A stretch of 64,000 nucleotides of DNA from NCBI RefSeq assembly GCF_014705655.1, contig NZ_JACXIY010000034.1:1-64000 (forward strand), written 5' to 3'. The notes under the pieces are model-generated. The model saw nothing but the letters and a program-made list of their open reading frames with translations, made no database searches and had not been told where the DNA came from. Below are positions 15,279 through 24,487 of the stretch, in pieces; the stretch's first letter is position 1, and every line of letters starts with the position of its first letter. This DNA is from Paenibacillus arenilitoris (GTDB taxonomy: Bacteria > Bacillota > Bacilli > Paenibacillales > Paenibacillaceae). The translations under genes and the position numbers were made by a program.

Positions 15279-16820
15279 TTAGCTTCCGAATGCCGCTTTG
15301 TAAGCCGCTTCGTATTCGGAGATGATCTGGTCGCCGCCGGACTTTCTCCATTTCGCGACGGCCTCGTTGAAGTCGTCAAGCGTCTCTTCGCCCAGCATGT
15401 ATTTGTAAGTGGCGTCCGTCACGATCTTCAGCAGCTCCGAGCCTTGCGCCGAGTTCGTCGGCGATTCGAGGGAGTACATCGGATTCAGCTTGGCGTATTT
15501 CGTATTTTCTTCAATCAGCTTGGCGGCTTCCGCCCGGAGCGGATCGTTATCGTGAATTTCGTAGCCGAGCTCGCTCGGACGCGAGCTGGAGAACGGCTGC
15601 ACTTCCTGCTGCCACAGCTCGGTATTCGTGATCGTAACCGCTTTGTTCCCGTCGATCGTATAATGAACGTCTTGAATGCCGTAAGTCATGAGGGCGTACA
15701 CTTCATCGGACATCAGATCGTTCACGAACTTCAGCACTTGGCGCAGCTCGTTCTCGTCCTTCACTTCCGATTTCGGGAACGAGAGCAGGCCTCCGACGCC
15801 GTTCGAGGTGGACCAGATGGCGCGTTCGCTTTCGCTGCCGGTCAAGGTGATGTTGTTGAGCATGATGAGCTCCATGTTATCCTGAACGCCTTTTGCCAGA
15901 TTGAGCAGGTTTTTGCTGTCGAACAGAGCCCCTACGTAAATGCCGGCTTTGCCTTGGGCGAAGTTCTGCTGCTGATCCGTCTTCGCCGTCACGGCAAAGT
16001 CCTGGTTAATGTAACCGCCGTCGTACAGGCCCTTCATGTAATCCATCGTCTTCACGTAGCCTTCGCTCTCGAACTCGGGCAGCACTTTGCCGTCTTCGCT
16101 TACGCTCCACACGCTTGGCGTGCCATGGTAGGAGCTCAGCGTCTTGAACGCGCCGAACACGAGATCGCTGCGGTCCATGAAGCCGGTCGTGTCTTTGACC
16201 CCATTGCCATCCGGGTCATTCTCCGTAAACGCTTTCGCCACTTCGAACAGCTCGGCGGTCGTCTTCGGCGGCTGCAAGCCCAGCTTGTCGAGCCAATCCT
16301 TGCGGACGATGACGCCGTTGCGCGCCACTTGCTTCTGCAGCGGTATGCCGTACAGCTTTCCTTCGATGGAGGCCGATGTGCGGAAGCCCTCCGAAATTTT
16401 CGCCAAATTCGGGAACTCGTCCAAATACGGGCTTATTTCCCAGAAGACGCCGGCCTTGAGGGCGTTGCGGACCGATGAATTTTCCATGAGCGTAATCGTC
16501 ACGATGTCGGCAAGCGAATCGGAGGCCAGAGCCGTGTTCAGCCTCTCTTCCTTGGAAGCGTCCGGAATCCAGGAAAATTCGATCTCCGCTCCCGTATACT
16601 CTTCGATTTTGTTCAGAACCGTATCCGTCGGCGGCGTTGCCGTATGCAGGACGTTCAGCCAGCTGATCGTCGGCTTCTCCTGCGGCGCGGCCGACTCGCC
16701 CGGATTTGGCGATGCGTTCGAGCCTTGTTCCGAATTCGGGTTCGATCCGCCGCTGCACGCGGCGAGCAGCATCCCGCAGCATGCCATCGTCGCGGCGAGA
16801 GTTGTCCAGCTTCTTTTCAT
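15279..16820 (-). CDS. LplA-like ABC transporter substrate-binding lipoprotein
   Basis: Extracellular lipoprotein of about 513 residues. Signal peptide MKRSWTTLAATMACCGMLLA is followed by lipobox LAAC and a Ser/Gly/Pro-rich linker. The long LplA/YtcQ-type SBP fold is recognisable (ISWLNVLHTATPPTDTVLNK; GFMDRSDLVFGAFKTLSSYH). ATG 16820 is chosen for the signal peptide and its AGGGG site; the open frame extends upstream to 16889. It pairs with the permease at 16924 and, by family, with the divergent permease at 18183. Confidence 0.92.
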   Translation of the reverse strand: MKRSWTTLAATMACCGMLLAACSGGSNPNSEQGSNASPNPGESAAPQEKPTISWLNVLHTATPPTDTVLNKIEEYTGAEIEFSWIPDASKEERLNTALASDSLADIVTITLMENSSVRNALKAGVFWEISPYLDEFPNLAKISEGFRTSASIEGKLYGIPLQKQVARNGVIVRKDWLDKLGLQPPKTTAELFEVAKAFTENDPDGNGVKDTTGFMDRSDLVFGAFKTLSSYHGTPSVWSVSEDGKVLPEFESEGYVKTMDYMKGLYDGGYINQDFAVTAKTDQQQNFAQGKAGIYVGALFDSKNLLNLAKGVQDNMELIMLNNITLTGSESERAIWSTSNGVGGLLSFPKSEVKDENELRQVLKFVNDLMSDEVYALMTYGIQDVHYTIDGNKAVTITNTELWQQEVQPFSSSRPSELGYEIHDNDPLRAEAAKLIEENTKYAKLNPMYSLESPTNSAQGSELLKIVTDATYKYMLGEETLDDFNEAVAKWRKSGGDQIISEYEAAYKAAFGS

Positions 16821-16923
16821 TTGCCATTTCCCCTTTGCTTTTTTTATAGGTTGTCCATCTATCTTCCAGCTTCGCCTGAGCGGAAGCAAGAATTCCCGTC
16901 GGCGCTTTGGGCGGTTAACGCCA

Positions 16924-17889
16924 TTAATAGACGCCGTCCTCCCCGAATTTTTTGGCGAGCCTGTTCGTGAGCATGACGAGGATCAAGCCGACGAGCCCCT
17001 TGAACATTCCGACCGTGGTGCTGAAGCTGAGCTGGCCGTTCTTCAGGCCCGCCGTGTAAATGTACGTGTCGAAAATCTCGCCGACCTCGCGGTTCAAGGA
17101 GTTCAGCAGCAGGTACATATGCTCGAAGCCGAGCTCCAGCGTGTTGCCGATTTTGAGGATCAGCAGCGTAATGATGACCGGCCGGATCGCCGGCAGCGTC
17201 ACATGCCATATTTTGCGCAGCCGGCTTGCGCCGTCCATCTCCGCCGCTTCGTATAGCTGCGGATCGACGACGGTGATGGCCGCCAGGTAGATGATCGTCG
17301 ACCATCCGGCTTCCTTCCAGATGATCTGGAGAATGTACATCGGCCGCAGCCATTCGGATGATTGCAGGAAGCTGATCTTCCCTCCCCCGAAAGCCGCGAT
17401 GATTTCGTTCAAGACCCCGCCGTCCACGGTAAGGAACACGTACGAGATGGAGACGATGATGACCCAGGACATAAAGTGCGGGATATAGATCATCGTCTGG
17501 ATCGCGTTCCGAAACAGCCTGTGCCGGACTTCGTTCAGCATAAGCGCGAGAAGGATCGGAATCGGGAATACGAACAGCAGCTCGAGCCCGAACAAGATGA
17601 GCGTATTGCCGAGCAGCATGCCGAACGTCGGCTCCGTGAACAGCCGGACGAAATGCTTGAATCCGACCCATGGGCTGTCCGCGATGCCGAGGTACGGCTG
17701 GTAATCCTGAAACGAAATGATGAGGCCGCCCATCGGCAAGTACTTGAAAATAACGAAATAAACGAATCCGGGTATGATCATTAAATATAGCAGCTTGTTC
17801 CGCCCTATGCCCTTCAGATGCCGCATCCATTGTTTTTTTGTCCCCGGGCCCGCATGAATCGGAACCGCTGCCGCGTCTGCTTGCTTCAC
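16924..17889 (-). CDS. Sugar ABC transporter permease (LplB-like)
   Basis: Membrane subunit, 321 residues, six predicted spans, beginning at a GTG with AAGGAGG 7 bases upstream. The LplB signature regions FKYLPMGGLIISFQDYQPY and the EAA loop YEAAEMDGASRLRKIWHVTL are present. Its partner permease normally follows directly; here it lies on the opposite strand 294 bp upstream. Confidence 0.93.
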   Translation of the reverse strand: MKQADAAAVPIHAGPGTKKQWMRHLKGIGRNKLLYLMIIPGFVYFVIFKYLPMGGLIISFQDYQPYLGIADSPWVGFKHFVRLFTEPTFGMLLGNTLILFGLELLFVFPIPILLALMLNEVRHRLFRNAIQTMIYIPHFMSWVIIVSISYVFLTVDGGVLNEIIAAFGGGKISFLQSSEWLRPMYILQIIWKEAGWSTIIYLAAITVVDPQLYEAAEMDGASRLRKIWHVTLPAIRPVIITLLILKIGNTLELGFEHMYLLLNSLNREVGEIFDTYIYTAGLKNGQLSFSTTVGMFKGLVGLILVMLTNRLAKKFGEDGVY

Positions 17890-17946
17890 CCTTCAACCTC
17901 CTTGATCGCATTTCGTTTGTCTGGACTTAAGCATATCGGCATTTCG

Positions 17947-18131
17947 TCCATTACGTATATAATCATTAGCTATCGTCGGTCCGGGAACGCTTGATTGATC
18001 GGCGGTTTCCGCCGACTCGCCGTTGTTCATGAGCATCATTCACGTTCAGGCTCATACTGGCTTCCGGACCGGATTCGAGGGCGCGGCAGCCCGTTTGCGG
18101 GACAGTAGATGATGATTATATACGGAATGGA
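17947..18131. promoter_or_regulatory. Divergent control region with mirrored 20-bp motif
   Basis: ATGATTATATACGGAATGGA at 18112-18131 (plus) has a 19-of-20 counterpart on the minus strand at 17947-17966 (T in place of the second G of ACGG). Each copy points toward the gene it precedes: the plus copy 51 bp before the ATG of the second permease, the minus copy 57 bp before the GTG of the first. The plus copy is followed by GGAAACCGCTTGAT, a weak cre-like stretch. The motif could be a promoter core or an operator for the membrane AraC regulator at 19164. Confidence 0.55.
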
Positions 18132-18182
18132 AACCGCTTGATATGGTGGGACATATACGATCAATGAGGAGGATCACACGTC

Positions 18183-19067
18183 ATGACCCGTACATCGCGC
18201 AACAAGGAGTCGCTGGGCGGCAGAACGTTTAACGCTGTCAATTATTCGCTGCTTTCGATTTTCGCGCTCGCCTGTCTATTGCCCTTCGTCAATATTATCG
18301 CGAGCTCCTTCGCCTCCACGAAGGAGGTCGTCTCGAAGAAGTTCATTCTGTTCCCGACGACGTTTTCGCTTGATGCCTATACGTTTATCTTTTCGACGCC
18401 GACCATCTTCAGAGGTCTGTCCGTGTCGATCGGCACGACGTTCGCCGGCACCGCCGTCAGCATGATTCTGACCGCCTTGATGGCTTACGGCTTGTCGCGG
18501 AAATATTTGCTCGGCAGAGGCTTCATTAATTTCATCATCGTCTTCTCGATGCTGTTCAGCGGCGGCATGATCCCGACCTTCCTGGTCGTCAAGGCCGTCG
18601 GCTTGATCGATTCCTACTGGTCCTTGATCATTCCGGGCGCGATCAGCGCATTCAACCTGATCATTATGCGGAACTTCTTCCAGGCGCTTCCGGACAGTCT
18701 GGAGGAATCGGCGAAGATCGACGGCGCGAACGACCTGCGCATATTGTGGAAGATCATGCTTCCGCTCGCGCTTCCTTCCATCGCCACGCTGTCGCTGTTC
18801 TATGCCGTCACGTACTGGAACACGTATACGTCCGCCATCCTTTATTTGACGGACTCCCTGAAGTGGCCGCTCCAAGTGCTGCTGCGCCAGATCGTCATCG
18901 TCTCGAGCGGCATGCAGGGAGACACCGCGTCGGTCGACGTCGTGCCTCCGGCGATGACCATCAAGATGGCCGTTATCATGGTCGCGACCGCGCCGATGCT
19001 CGCCGCCTATCCCTTCGTGCAGAGGCACTTCACGAAAGGCGCTTTGCTCGGCGCGGTCAAGGGGTAA
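18183..19067 (+). CDS. Carbohydrate ABC transporter permease (LplC-like)
   Basis: Second membrane subunit of the LplABC-type importer, 294 residues, with six spans and EAA loop EESAKIDGANDLRILWKIML. It ends in GALLGAVKG, the typical LplC tail. GAGGAGG sits 10 bases before the ATG. It is the only plus-strand member of this importer; its partners lie on the minus strand beyond a 294-bp control region. It converges with the AraC gene at a shared terminator. Confidence 0.93.
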   Translation: MTRTSRNKESLGGRTFNAVNYSLLSIFALACLLPFVNIIASSFASTKEVVSKKFILFPTTFSLDAYTFIFSTPTIFRGLSVSIGTTFAGTAVSMILTALMAYGLSRKYLLGRGFINFIIVFSMLFSGGMIPTFLVVKAVGLIDSYWSLIIPGAISAFNLIIMRNFFQALPDSLEESAKIDGANDLRILWKIMLPLALPSIATLSLFYAVTYWNTYTSAILYLTDSLKWPLQVLLRQIVIVSSGMQGDTASVDVVPPAMTIKMAVIMVATAPMLAAYPFVQRHFTKGALLGAVKG

Positions 19068-19105
19068 CGGACCGGTCGCGCGGGCAGGCCGAACCGCTGC
19101 GGCAA

Positions 19106-19159
19106 AAAGAAGAAGTTCCGGATGCCCGCCCGAAGGGGGGCGGTCCGGAACTTCTTTTC
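19106..19159. terminator. Bidirectional terminator between convergent genes
   Basis: AGAAGTTCCGGA (19111-19122) pairs with TCCGGAACTTCT (19144-19155), a perfect 12-bp stem with a GC-rich loop. A-rich sequence precedes it and a T run follows, so it can serve the plus-strand permease and the minus-strand AraC gene. Confidence 0.85.
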
Positions 19160-19163
19160 GCTT

Positions 19164-21401
19164 TCACTGCTCCGTTTTCATTTTGCGGTAGGCGCCGGGC
19201 GTCACATGCTCCTTCTTGCGGAAGGAGCGGATAAAGTTCTGCGGGTTCTGATAACGCAGCCGCTCCGCGATATCCTTGATCGTCATCTCCGTATCCACCA
19301 GCCACTTCTTGGCGATCTCCAACCGGTAGTTCATTAAATATTCGCTGAAGGTCGTGCCGTACTCCTTCTTGAAGATGCTGCTCAAGTAGTTCGGGCTGTA
19401 ATGCAGCCGGTCGCTGATCGTCTCAAGCGATAGGTCCAGATCGTATTCGGAACGGATGATGGCCGCAATCTTGTCCGCAATGGTGCGGAATTGCTGGCTC
19501 GTCTTGTCCCGCATGCTTCGAACCATGGGCTGTATCACTTCCATGACCAGAATCCGTTCGATTTCCTCCGGATTTCGGGTTTCCAGCAGCCGGTGATACA
19601 GATTGGCGTTGCTTTGCGAGAGCAGCACGTCGCCGCCGATCAACTGCTCCAGCTGAATCAGGTTGTTCACGAACCGGACCAGCGCCACTTCCAGGTCCGC
19701 CGGATGCCGGCTGTGCTTCACCATCTCCGCGAGCAGCGGATACAAATAGCGGGACACCTGCCGCTCGTCCCCGAGCCGGATGGCGTCGAACAGCTGCGTC
19801 TCCAGCTCGGACGGGTAATGGAACTTCACGGGGCCGGGCAGCATCGTCGATACGTCCTCGTAGAAAATAATCGATTCCTTGCCCAAATTCAGCCTTTGAT
19901 GAAGCGCGACGAGGCTCGTTTCGCAAGCTTCCCTGCTCTCCATCAAATTGCGGTAAGGATTGCTGATGCCCAGGCTGACGGAAAATCGGAAGTAGTCGCG
20001 GGTCGTCTTGATGATGGATTTCCCGTCGTGCAAAATTTGCTTGCGCAGCTCCTGCTCCGTTTCTTTCCCGAACAGCAGAACGGTCGCCTGCGTACGTTCA
20101 TTCAGCACGACGGGCAGCATTCTGGCGGACGCGGGCAACAGATCCTGCACCGTTCTGCTAACGGTCAGCAGCAGCACGTCCTTGTCCGAGCGGTATTTCT
20201 CGTCATAGCTGTCCAACTGGATCAGCATCGTCACGAAACGCGTGTCCGGCCCGACCGGATAGCCGAATCGTTCCACTCCGCGTTCCGCCTCCTCCGGGGT
20301 TAGCCGGTTATGCAGCAGGTTCAGTACGTACTGCGTCTCGAGCTGCGGCTTCTCGAGCTCGATCAGCTGCTCCAGCTGCTCCTTCTCCGTGACGATGGAA
20401 TCGATCGACCGGATAATCCAGTCCACCTCGTCGCGTACCGCAGCGCCGGCGACTTGAGGCAGGCTTTTTTGGATTTTGCGGAACGGCCTGGCCAAATAAA
20501 GCGACAAATAATAAGCGACAATGACCATAAGAAGCAGCATGACGATCCCCATGACGACCAGACCGACCAGCGTCGGCTTGAGCGCCTGGCTTACCTTCGA
20601 CTTGTCCAGCAGCGTCACGTACGTCCAGTTGTTGTAGGACGACTTGGCGTACAGAACGGTCAAACCGCCCGAGATCGACATCTCGCCCGTTGCGGGCAGC
20701 CCCGGAACGCCGGCCTGTTCGCTGACCTGCCTGATCTGCTCTTCGGCGAGCACGCCCTTGCCGTCCTCCGCGGCATACAGCAGCTCGCCCTGCTTGCTGA
20801 TCACGTAAACGGACGTATCCGGCTTGGCCTGCAGCATGTTGTTCAGCGTGTGCATCGGAATGTCGGAGAACGCGATCGCGGTCTTGTTCTTGGAATGGAC
20901 GGGCAGCGTATGCACGAACCGGATGCCTTCCTCCGTCCGAACCCAGAACAGGCTCCGGCTCAGGTCGTCGACGTACGCCTCTTGCAGCTCGTCCCGTTCA
21001 CCCTCGGTCAGGCGGGACAAGGAGCCGTTCGAGATCTTCCAGTTCCGCTCCAGACTGATCAGGGAGTATTGCACGCCTTCCATCCCCAAGGTGGCGATGT
21101 AGCCAAGCTGCGAATTGAGCTCCCGGTACGTCGCGAATTCCTTCTCGGTCATCGGGCTGGCGATGACATCGCTGAACGATTTGGTCGTGCTGTACGTGCT
21201 GAACGCGTATTCGATCGTCTGAATTTTTTGCTCCAGCGTATTCCGGATTTGCAAAATAAGGTTTTGCTGGCTTTCGGCGGCGCTATCGACCACGGATCGT
21301 ATCGTCGAAAGGTAAATATAGCTGCCAAAACCGATGACCAGTCCCATGCTCAGGACCAGAATCGGAATAAACATGTTGTAAAATGTCTTACTCTTCTTCA
21401 T
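19164..21401 (-). CDS. Membrane-anchored AraC family regulator (Cache-type sensor)
   Basis: One-component regulator of about 745 residues. A membrane span lies at about 10-30, an extracellular sensor region follows to about 275, and a second span at about 278-300 (LVGLVVMGIVMLLLMVIVAYYL). A HAMP-like linker and a central cytoplasmic domain precede a C-terminal double helix-turn-helix AraC domain (about 650-740, HYSPNYLSSIFKKEYGTTFSEYL). Proteins of this YtdP/YesS-like type sense an external or transporter-bound ligand and activate adjacent LplABC genes. It lies downstream of and convergent with the split importer, its probable target. Confidence 0.9.
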   Translation of the reverse strand: MKKSKTFYNMFIPILVLSMGLVIGFGSYIYLSTIRSVVDSAAESQQNLILQIRNTLEQKIQTIEYAFSTYSTTKSFSDVIASPMTEKEFATYRELNSQLGYIATLGMEGVQYSLISLERNWKISNGSLSRLTEGERDELQEAYVDDLSRSLFWVRTEEGIRFVHTLPVHSKNKTAIAFSDIPMHTLNNMLQAKPDTSVYVISKQGELLYAAEDGKGVLAEEQIRQVSEQAGVPGLPATGEMSISGGLTVLYAKSSYNNWTYVTLLDKSKVSQALKPTLVGLVVMGIVMLLLMVIVAYYLSLYLARPFRKIQKSLPQVAGAAVRDEVDWIIRSIDSIVTEKEQLEQLIELEKPQLETQYVLNLLHNRLTPEEAERGVERFGYPVGPDTRFVTMLIQLDSYDEKYRSDKDVLLLTVSRTVQDLLPASARMLPVVLNERTQATVLLFGKETEQELRKQILHDGKSIIKTTRDYFRFSVSLGISNPYRNLMESREACETSLVALHQRLNLGKESIIFYEDVSTMLPGPVKFHYPSELETQLFDAIRLGDERQVSRYLYPLLAEMVKHSRHPADLEVALVRFVNNLIQLEQLIGGDVLLSQSNANLYHRLLETRNPEEIERILVMEVIQPMVRSMRDKTSQQFRTIADKIAAIIRSEYDLDLSLETISDRLHYSPNYLSSIFKKEYGTTFSEYLMNYRLEIAKKWLVDTEMTIKDIAERLRYQNPQNFIRSFRKKEHVTPGAYRKMKTEQ

Positions 21402-21793
21402 CGATTGGCTCCCATGCTCGTTCGGATATCCCTATGCGCGATTCCGGTTTTCTCACACATTATAGCGTTTTCACAAAAAAACTGCATCTCCTAAAGTGCA
21501 TCGGAATTGGCTTTGGTTTAGAGCCTAAAGCCTATAGCCGGTTCATAAAATCCGCCAGCGCATGGGAAATCCATTTTTTCGGATGCATCACGAGCTGAAG
21601 TTCCAGCCCGTTCGAGCGCCGGATCGGTTACAGTTACCTTATCGCTACCTTTTTCGGAGGTGCCCGCATGTTGAAGGTGTCCAGAGAAAATAAAGTTTTA
21701 GACTGAAAATTATATTGATTCAACTAGAAGGAGACGACGATAACCGAGGCAGATCAAAAATGTAATTGCGAATTGGTTTTGAATCGTATAAAA
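21402..21793. other. Intergenic region without a recognised gene
   Basis: About 390 bp upstream of the membrane AraC gene and the Rrf2 gene. Short open frames exist on both strands, but none has a ribosome site together with a protein-like composition. No hairpin terminator or riboswitch-like structure was recognised. Confidence 0.5.
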
Positions 21794-21814
21794 TGTAGAT
21801 AACGAAGATCTACA
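21794..21814. promoter_or_regulatory. Inverted repeat upstream of the Rrf2 gene
   Basis: TGTAGAT and ATCTACA are perfect inverted arms separated by AACGAAG, 33 bp before the Rrf2 start. Position and symmetry suit an autoregulatory Rrf2 operator. Confidence 0.5.
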
Positions 21815-21846
21815 ATAGATATATTAATGGGGAGGAGATGAGAACC

Positions 21847-22311
21847 TTGCAGTTCTCCAAAAGTACAGATTATGCCCTACACGCCTTAGTTCATCTGGGA
21901 CAATCGGAGCGTTGCAACAACATCGGGATTAAGGAATTATCCGGGACACTTGATGTTTCTGAAAGCTATTTATCTAAAATCATGTCCAAGCTGAGGCAAG
22001 ATGGAATCGTACGTGCTGTGCCGGGGGTGAACGGTGGTTATGAACTTGCTCGGCCGGCCGATCAGATTACTTTTTTAGATGTGATTCAAGTAATTGAAGG
22101 AAGACAGCAGTTATTCGAATGCTCGAATTCGAGATCGCGGCAACATCGGTTGTTAGCGGAAGAAGGGGCTGCACAACAACATCAGGGAAGAAACGAATGT
22201 TTGATTGAGAAAGTTATGTATGGTGCTGAAAAGCATCTGCACCAATACTTACGGGACCATACGATTCAGTCGGTATTGGATGAGGCGTTCAAACGTTGTA
22301 GTCACAAGTGA
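21847..22311 (+). CDS. Rrf2 family transcriptional regulator
   Basis: Winged-helix regulator of about 154 residues. The N-terminal FSKSTDYALHALVHLG, the recognition helix SESYLSKIMSKLRQDGIVRAVPG and the wing GGYELARPADQITFLDVIQVIEG are typical. A TTG at 21847 is preferred because GGAGGAG lies 9 bases upstream and it gives the usual family N-terminus; an ATG at 21838 abuts that site. The three closely spaced cysteines that bind an Fe-S cluster in IscR/NsrR are not present in that arrangement. It heads a cluster with an oxidoreductase and an MFS pump, its likely targets. Confidence 0.9.
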   Translation: MQFSKSTDYALHALVHLGQSERCNNIGIKELSGTLDVSESYLSKIMSKLRQDGIVRAVPGVNGGYELARPADQITFLDVIQVIEGRQQLFECSNSRSRQHRLLAEEGAAQQHQGRNECLIEKVMYGAEKHLHQYLRDHTIQSVLDEAFKRCSHK

Positions 22312-22339
22312 ACAAGAAGTGTTGAACTTCTTGTGTTTT
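22312..22339 (+). terminator. Short terminator after Rrf2
   Basis: ACAAGAAGT (22312-22320) pairs with ACTTCTTGT (22326-22334) around a 5-base loop, followed by GTTTT. It directly follows the Rrf2 stop and would limit read-through into the oxidoreductase gene. Confidence 0.6.
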
Positions 22340-22407
22340 AATTATGGATATTGTAGGTCTGTGTAAGTTGCGGAACTACTCATTTTTTTGTTTTAATTAT
22401 GGATATT
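22335..22407 (+). repeat. Direct repeat of 18 bp, 55 bp apart
   Basis: GTTTTAATTATGGATATT occurs at 22335-22352 and 22390-22407, each followed by TAG within four bases. The two copies flank the leader of the oxidoreductase gene and suggest a local duplication of the upstream region. Confidence 0.6.
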
Positions 22408-22433
22408 ATAGATACATGGAGGTTTTAATTAAA

Positions 22434-23018
22434 ATGGAAAAAGAACCTATTGATGTGGCAATTATTGGCGGCGGGCCAGCTGGGTTAAACGCCTCTCTAG
22501 TGCTTGGCAGAGCAAGAAAAAAAGTGGCGGTAATTGATGCAGGCCGCCCGCGTAACGCTGTGACACGAGAGGTCCATGGGTTTCTTACCCGTGATGGGAT
22601 CAGTCCCAGTGAGTTTCGGCGAATTGCGATGGAGGAGATCAGCGCCACTGAGCGCGAGGAGCTCCGACGTAATCAAGTTCCTCTTTTGGATTCGCCGATC
22701 CGGCGCATCGATTCTAGCGAGGGGATCGTTCGGCAAGTGGTTCTCGAAGACGGAACGATCGTTCCTTGCACAGGGATCTTTTTCAAACCGAATCTGGTTA
22801 TAGGATCGGACCTGCCACAAACGATCGGGTGCGAGATCACTGAATGGGGAGGGGTCGTTGTCGATGAATTCGGCAAAACGAATATTCCGGGCGTATATAG
22901 TGCGGGAGATGCAGCATCGCAAATGCATCAGACTATAGCGGCAGCATCGAGGGGTGCACTTGTCGCTGCGGTCATCACCGGTAATTTAAATGCAGAGGCT
23001 TGGGGGAAAAAGGCATGA
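22434..23018 (+). pseudogene. NAD(P)/FAD-dependent oxidoreductase with internal in-frame deletion
   Basis: Thioredoxin-reductase-like flavoprotein of about 194 residues where homologues have about 300. The FAD motif GGGPAGLNASLVLGRARKKVAVID and RNAVTREVHGFLTRDG are intact, as is the C-terminal FAD segment NIPGVYSAGDAA. Between FRRIAMEEI and TEREELRRNQVP the part that should contain the CxxC-type region and the NADPH-binding GxGxxA motif is missing, with the frame kept. The protein could be a stable FAD-only relic or be dead. GGAGG precedes ATG 22434, and the stop overlaps the MFS start as ATGA, so translation may still be needed for coupling. Confidence 0.7.
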
Positions 23019-24478
23019 TCGAATTAAATAAAATTAAGCGCGGCCCAATCATGTTCGCTCTGATAATCGGCATGTTTGTCGCCGGTTTGAATGAGACATT
23101 AATGGGCAATGCCCTTCCCGAATTTATGAAATCGTTTGGCGTGTCTGCTGCAACAGGTCAGTGGCTTTCTACCGCATATATGCTCGTTGTTGGCGTGCTT
23201 GTTCCAGTAACGGCAATCATGCAGCAATGGTTCACAACCCGGCAAATATTTCTGTCGGCGATGAGTTTGTTCCTCGTCGGTACGGTTTCCTCGGCGGTAG
23301 CGCCCGAATTCGGCGTGCTGCTAGTCGGGCGTATTATTCAAGCCATGGGAACCGGCATGCTGATGCCGCTTGTAATGAACGTTATTATGACCATTTATCC
23401 GCCGGAAAAGCGCGGAGGTGCAATGGGGATGTTTGGGCTCGTCGTCATGTTTGCCCCAGCAATTGGCCCCACTATATCGGGATTAATCATTGACGGACTA
23501 TCATGGCGCTGGCTGTTTTACCTTGTTATACCGTTTGCGCTGCTCTCCATTATTATAGGAGCTGTTGTCTTGAAGAACGTGTCAGAAGTCACCAAACCAA
23601 GAGTGGATCTCCTATCCATCGTGATGTCAACGATCGGCTTCGGCGGAATCGTTTATGGGTTCAGTAATGCTGGAGAACACGGTTGGTCGGAACCAGTTGT
23701 CGTCTGGACGATCGCTGCCGGCAGTGTTTCATTGCTACTGTTCGTCTGGAGACAGTTATTGTTAAAGGAACCTGTGATGGATTTACGTGCTTTCCGGTAT
23801 CCAACATTTGCGCTTATTGTGGTGCTTATGTTTGTGCTAATGATGACATTTTTCTCGTCGGCGATCATGCTTCCGATATTTATGCAAGGCGTGCTCATGA
23901 TAACGGCATTCAAGTCGGGCCTGATTCTGCTTCCTGGAGGGTTTGTGAACGGGCTCATGGCTCCGATCTCAGGCATGCTGTTTGACAAGTTTGGGCCTCG
24001 CATAACGATCATTCCAGGACTGGCCATTGTTGTCATCTCATTGTGGCAATTCACCCGATTCGATGAAGCGACGAGCACGGGTTTCATCGCCGCCGTTCAC
24101 ATCGCACTGATGATTGGTTCCGCGCTAGTCATGATGCCCGCACAGACAGCGGGGCTTAACCAACTGCCAAACCATCTACACCCGCACGGTACAGCGATTT
24201 TGAATACACTACAGCAGGTGTCCGGCGCAATCGGCACTGCTCTATACATCAGTATTATGTCGGGCGGACAGAAGCATTACTTGAGCGGAGTGAACGATCC
24301 GCAGGCTCCGGCAGAAATTGCTAACGGACTCGCAACGGGCATCAACAATGCGTTCATATTCGGCGGCGTCATCGCCATCGTTGCGCTTGTACTCAGTCTC
24401 TTTCTCCGTAAAGGGAAGTCGCCGGAGCTTAAACAGGCGGCAGAACAAGAGGAGTCCATAAATTACAAGGAAAAGTGA
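23015..24478 (+). CDS. MFS transporter, DHA2 (EmrB/QacA-type) drug efflux
   Basis: Proton-driven multidrug exporter, 487 residues, predicted 14 membrane spans. It shows the family's early NALPEFMKSFGVSAATGQWLSTAYML and the motif C-like GPTISGLIIDGLSWRWLFYL. ATG 23015 overlaps the preceding stop (ATGA) and has GGGGGA upstream. Together with the Rrf2 regulator and flavoprotein it resembles inducible efflux clusters that respond to redox-active compounds; the substrate is unknown. Confidence 0.9.
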   Translation: MIELNKIKRGPIMFALIIGMFVAGLNETLMGNALPEFMKSFGVSAATGQWLSTAYMLVVGVLVPVTAIMQQWFTTRQIFLSAMSLFLVGTVSSAVAPEFGVLLVGRIIQAMGTGMLMPLVMNVIMTIYPPEKRGGAMGMFGLVVMFAPAIGPTISGLIIDGLSWRWLFYLVIPFALLSIIIGAVVLKNVSEVTKPRVDLLSIVMSTIGFGGIVYGFSNAGEHGWSEPVVVWTIAAGSVSLLLFVWRQLLLKEPVMDLRAFRYPTFALIVVLMFVLMMTFFSSAIMLPIFMQGVLMITAFKSGLILLPGGFVNGLMAPISGMLFDKFGPRITIIPGLAIVVISLWQFTRFDEATSTGFIAAVHIALMIGSALVMMPAQTAGLNQLPNHLHPHGTAILNTLQQVSGAIGTALYISIMSGGQKHYLSGVNDPQAPAEIANGLATGINNAFIFGGVIAIVALVLSLFLRKGKSPELKQAAEQEESINYKEK

Positions 24479-24487
24479 GGAATAATC

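Noticed and set aside
21402..21793. Possible riboswitch or gene remnant upstream of Rrf2
   Set aside because: No conserved structure or protein similarity could be recognised.
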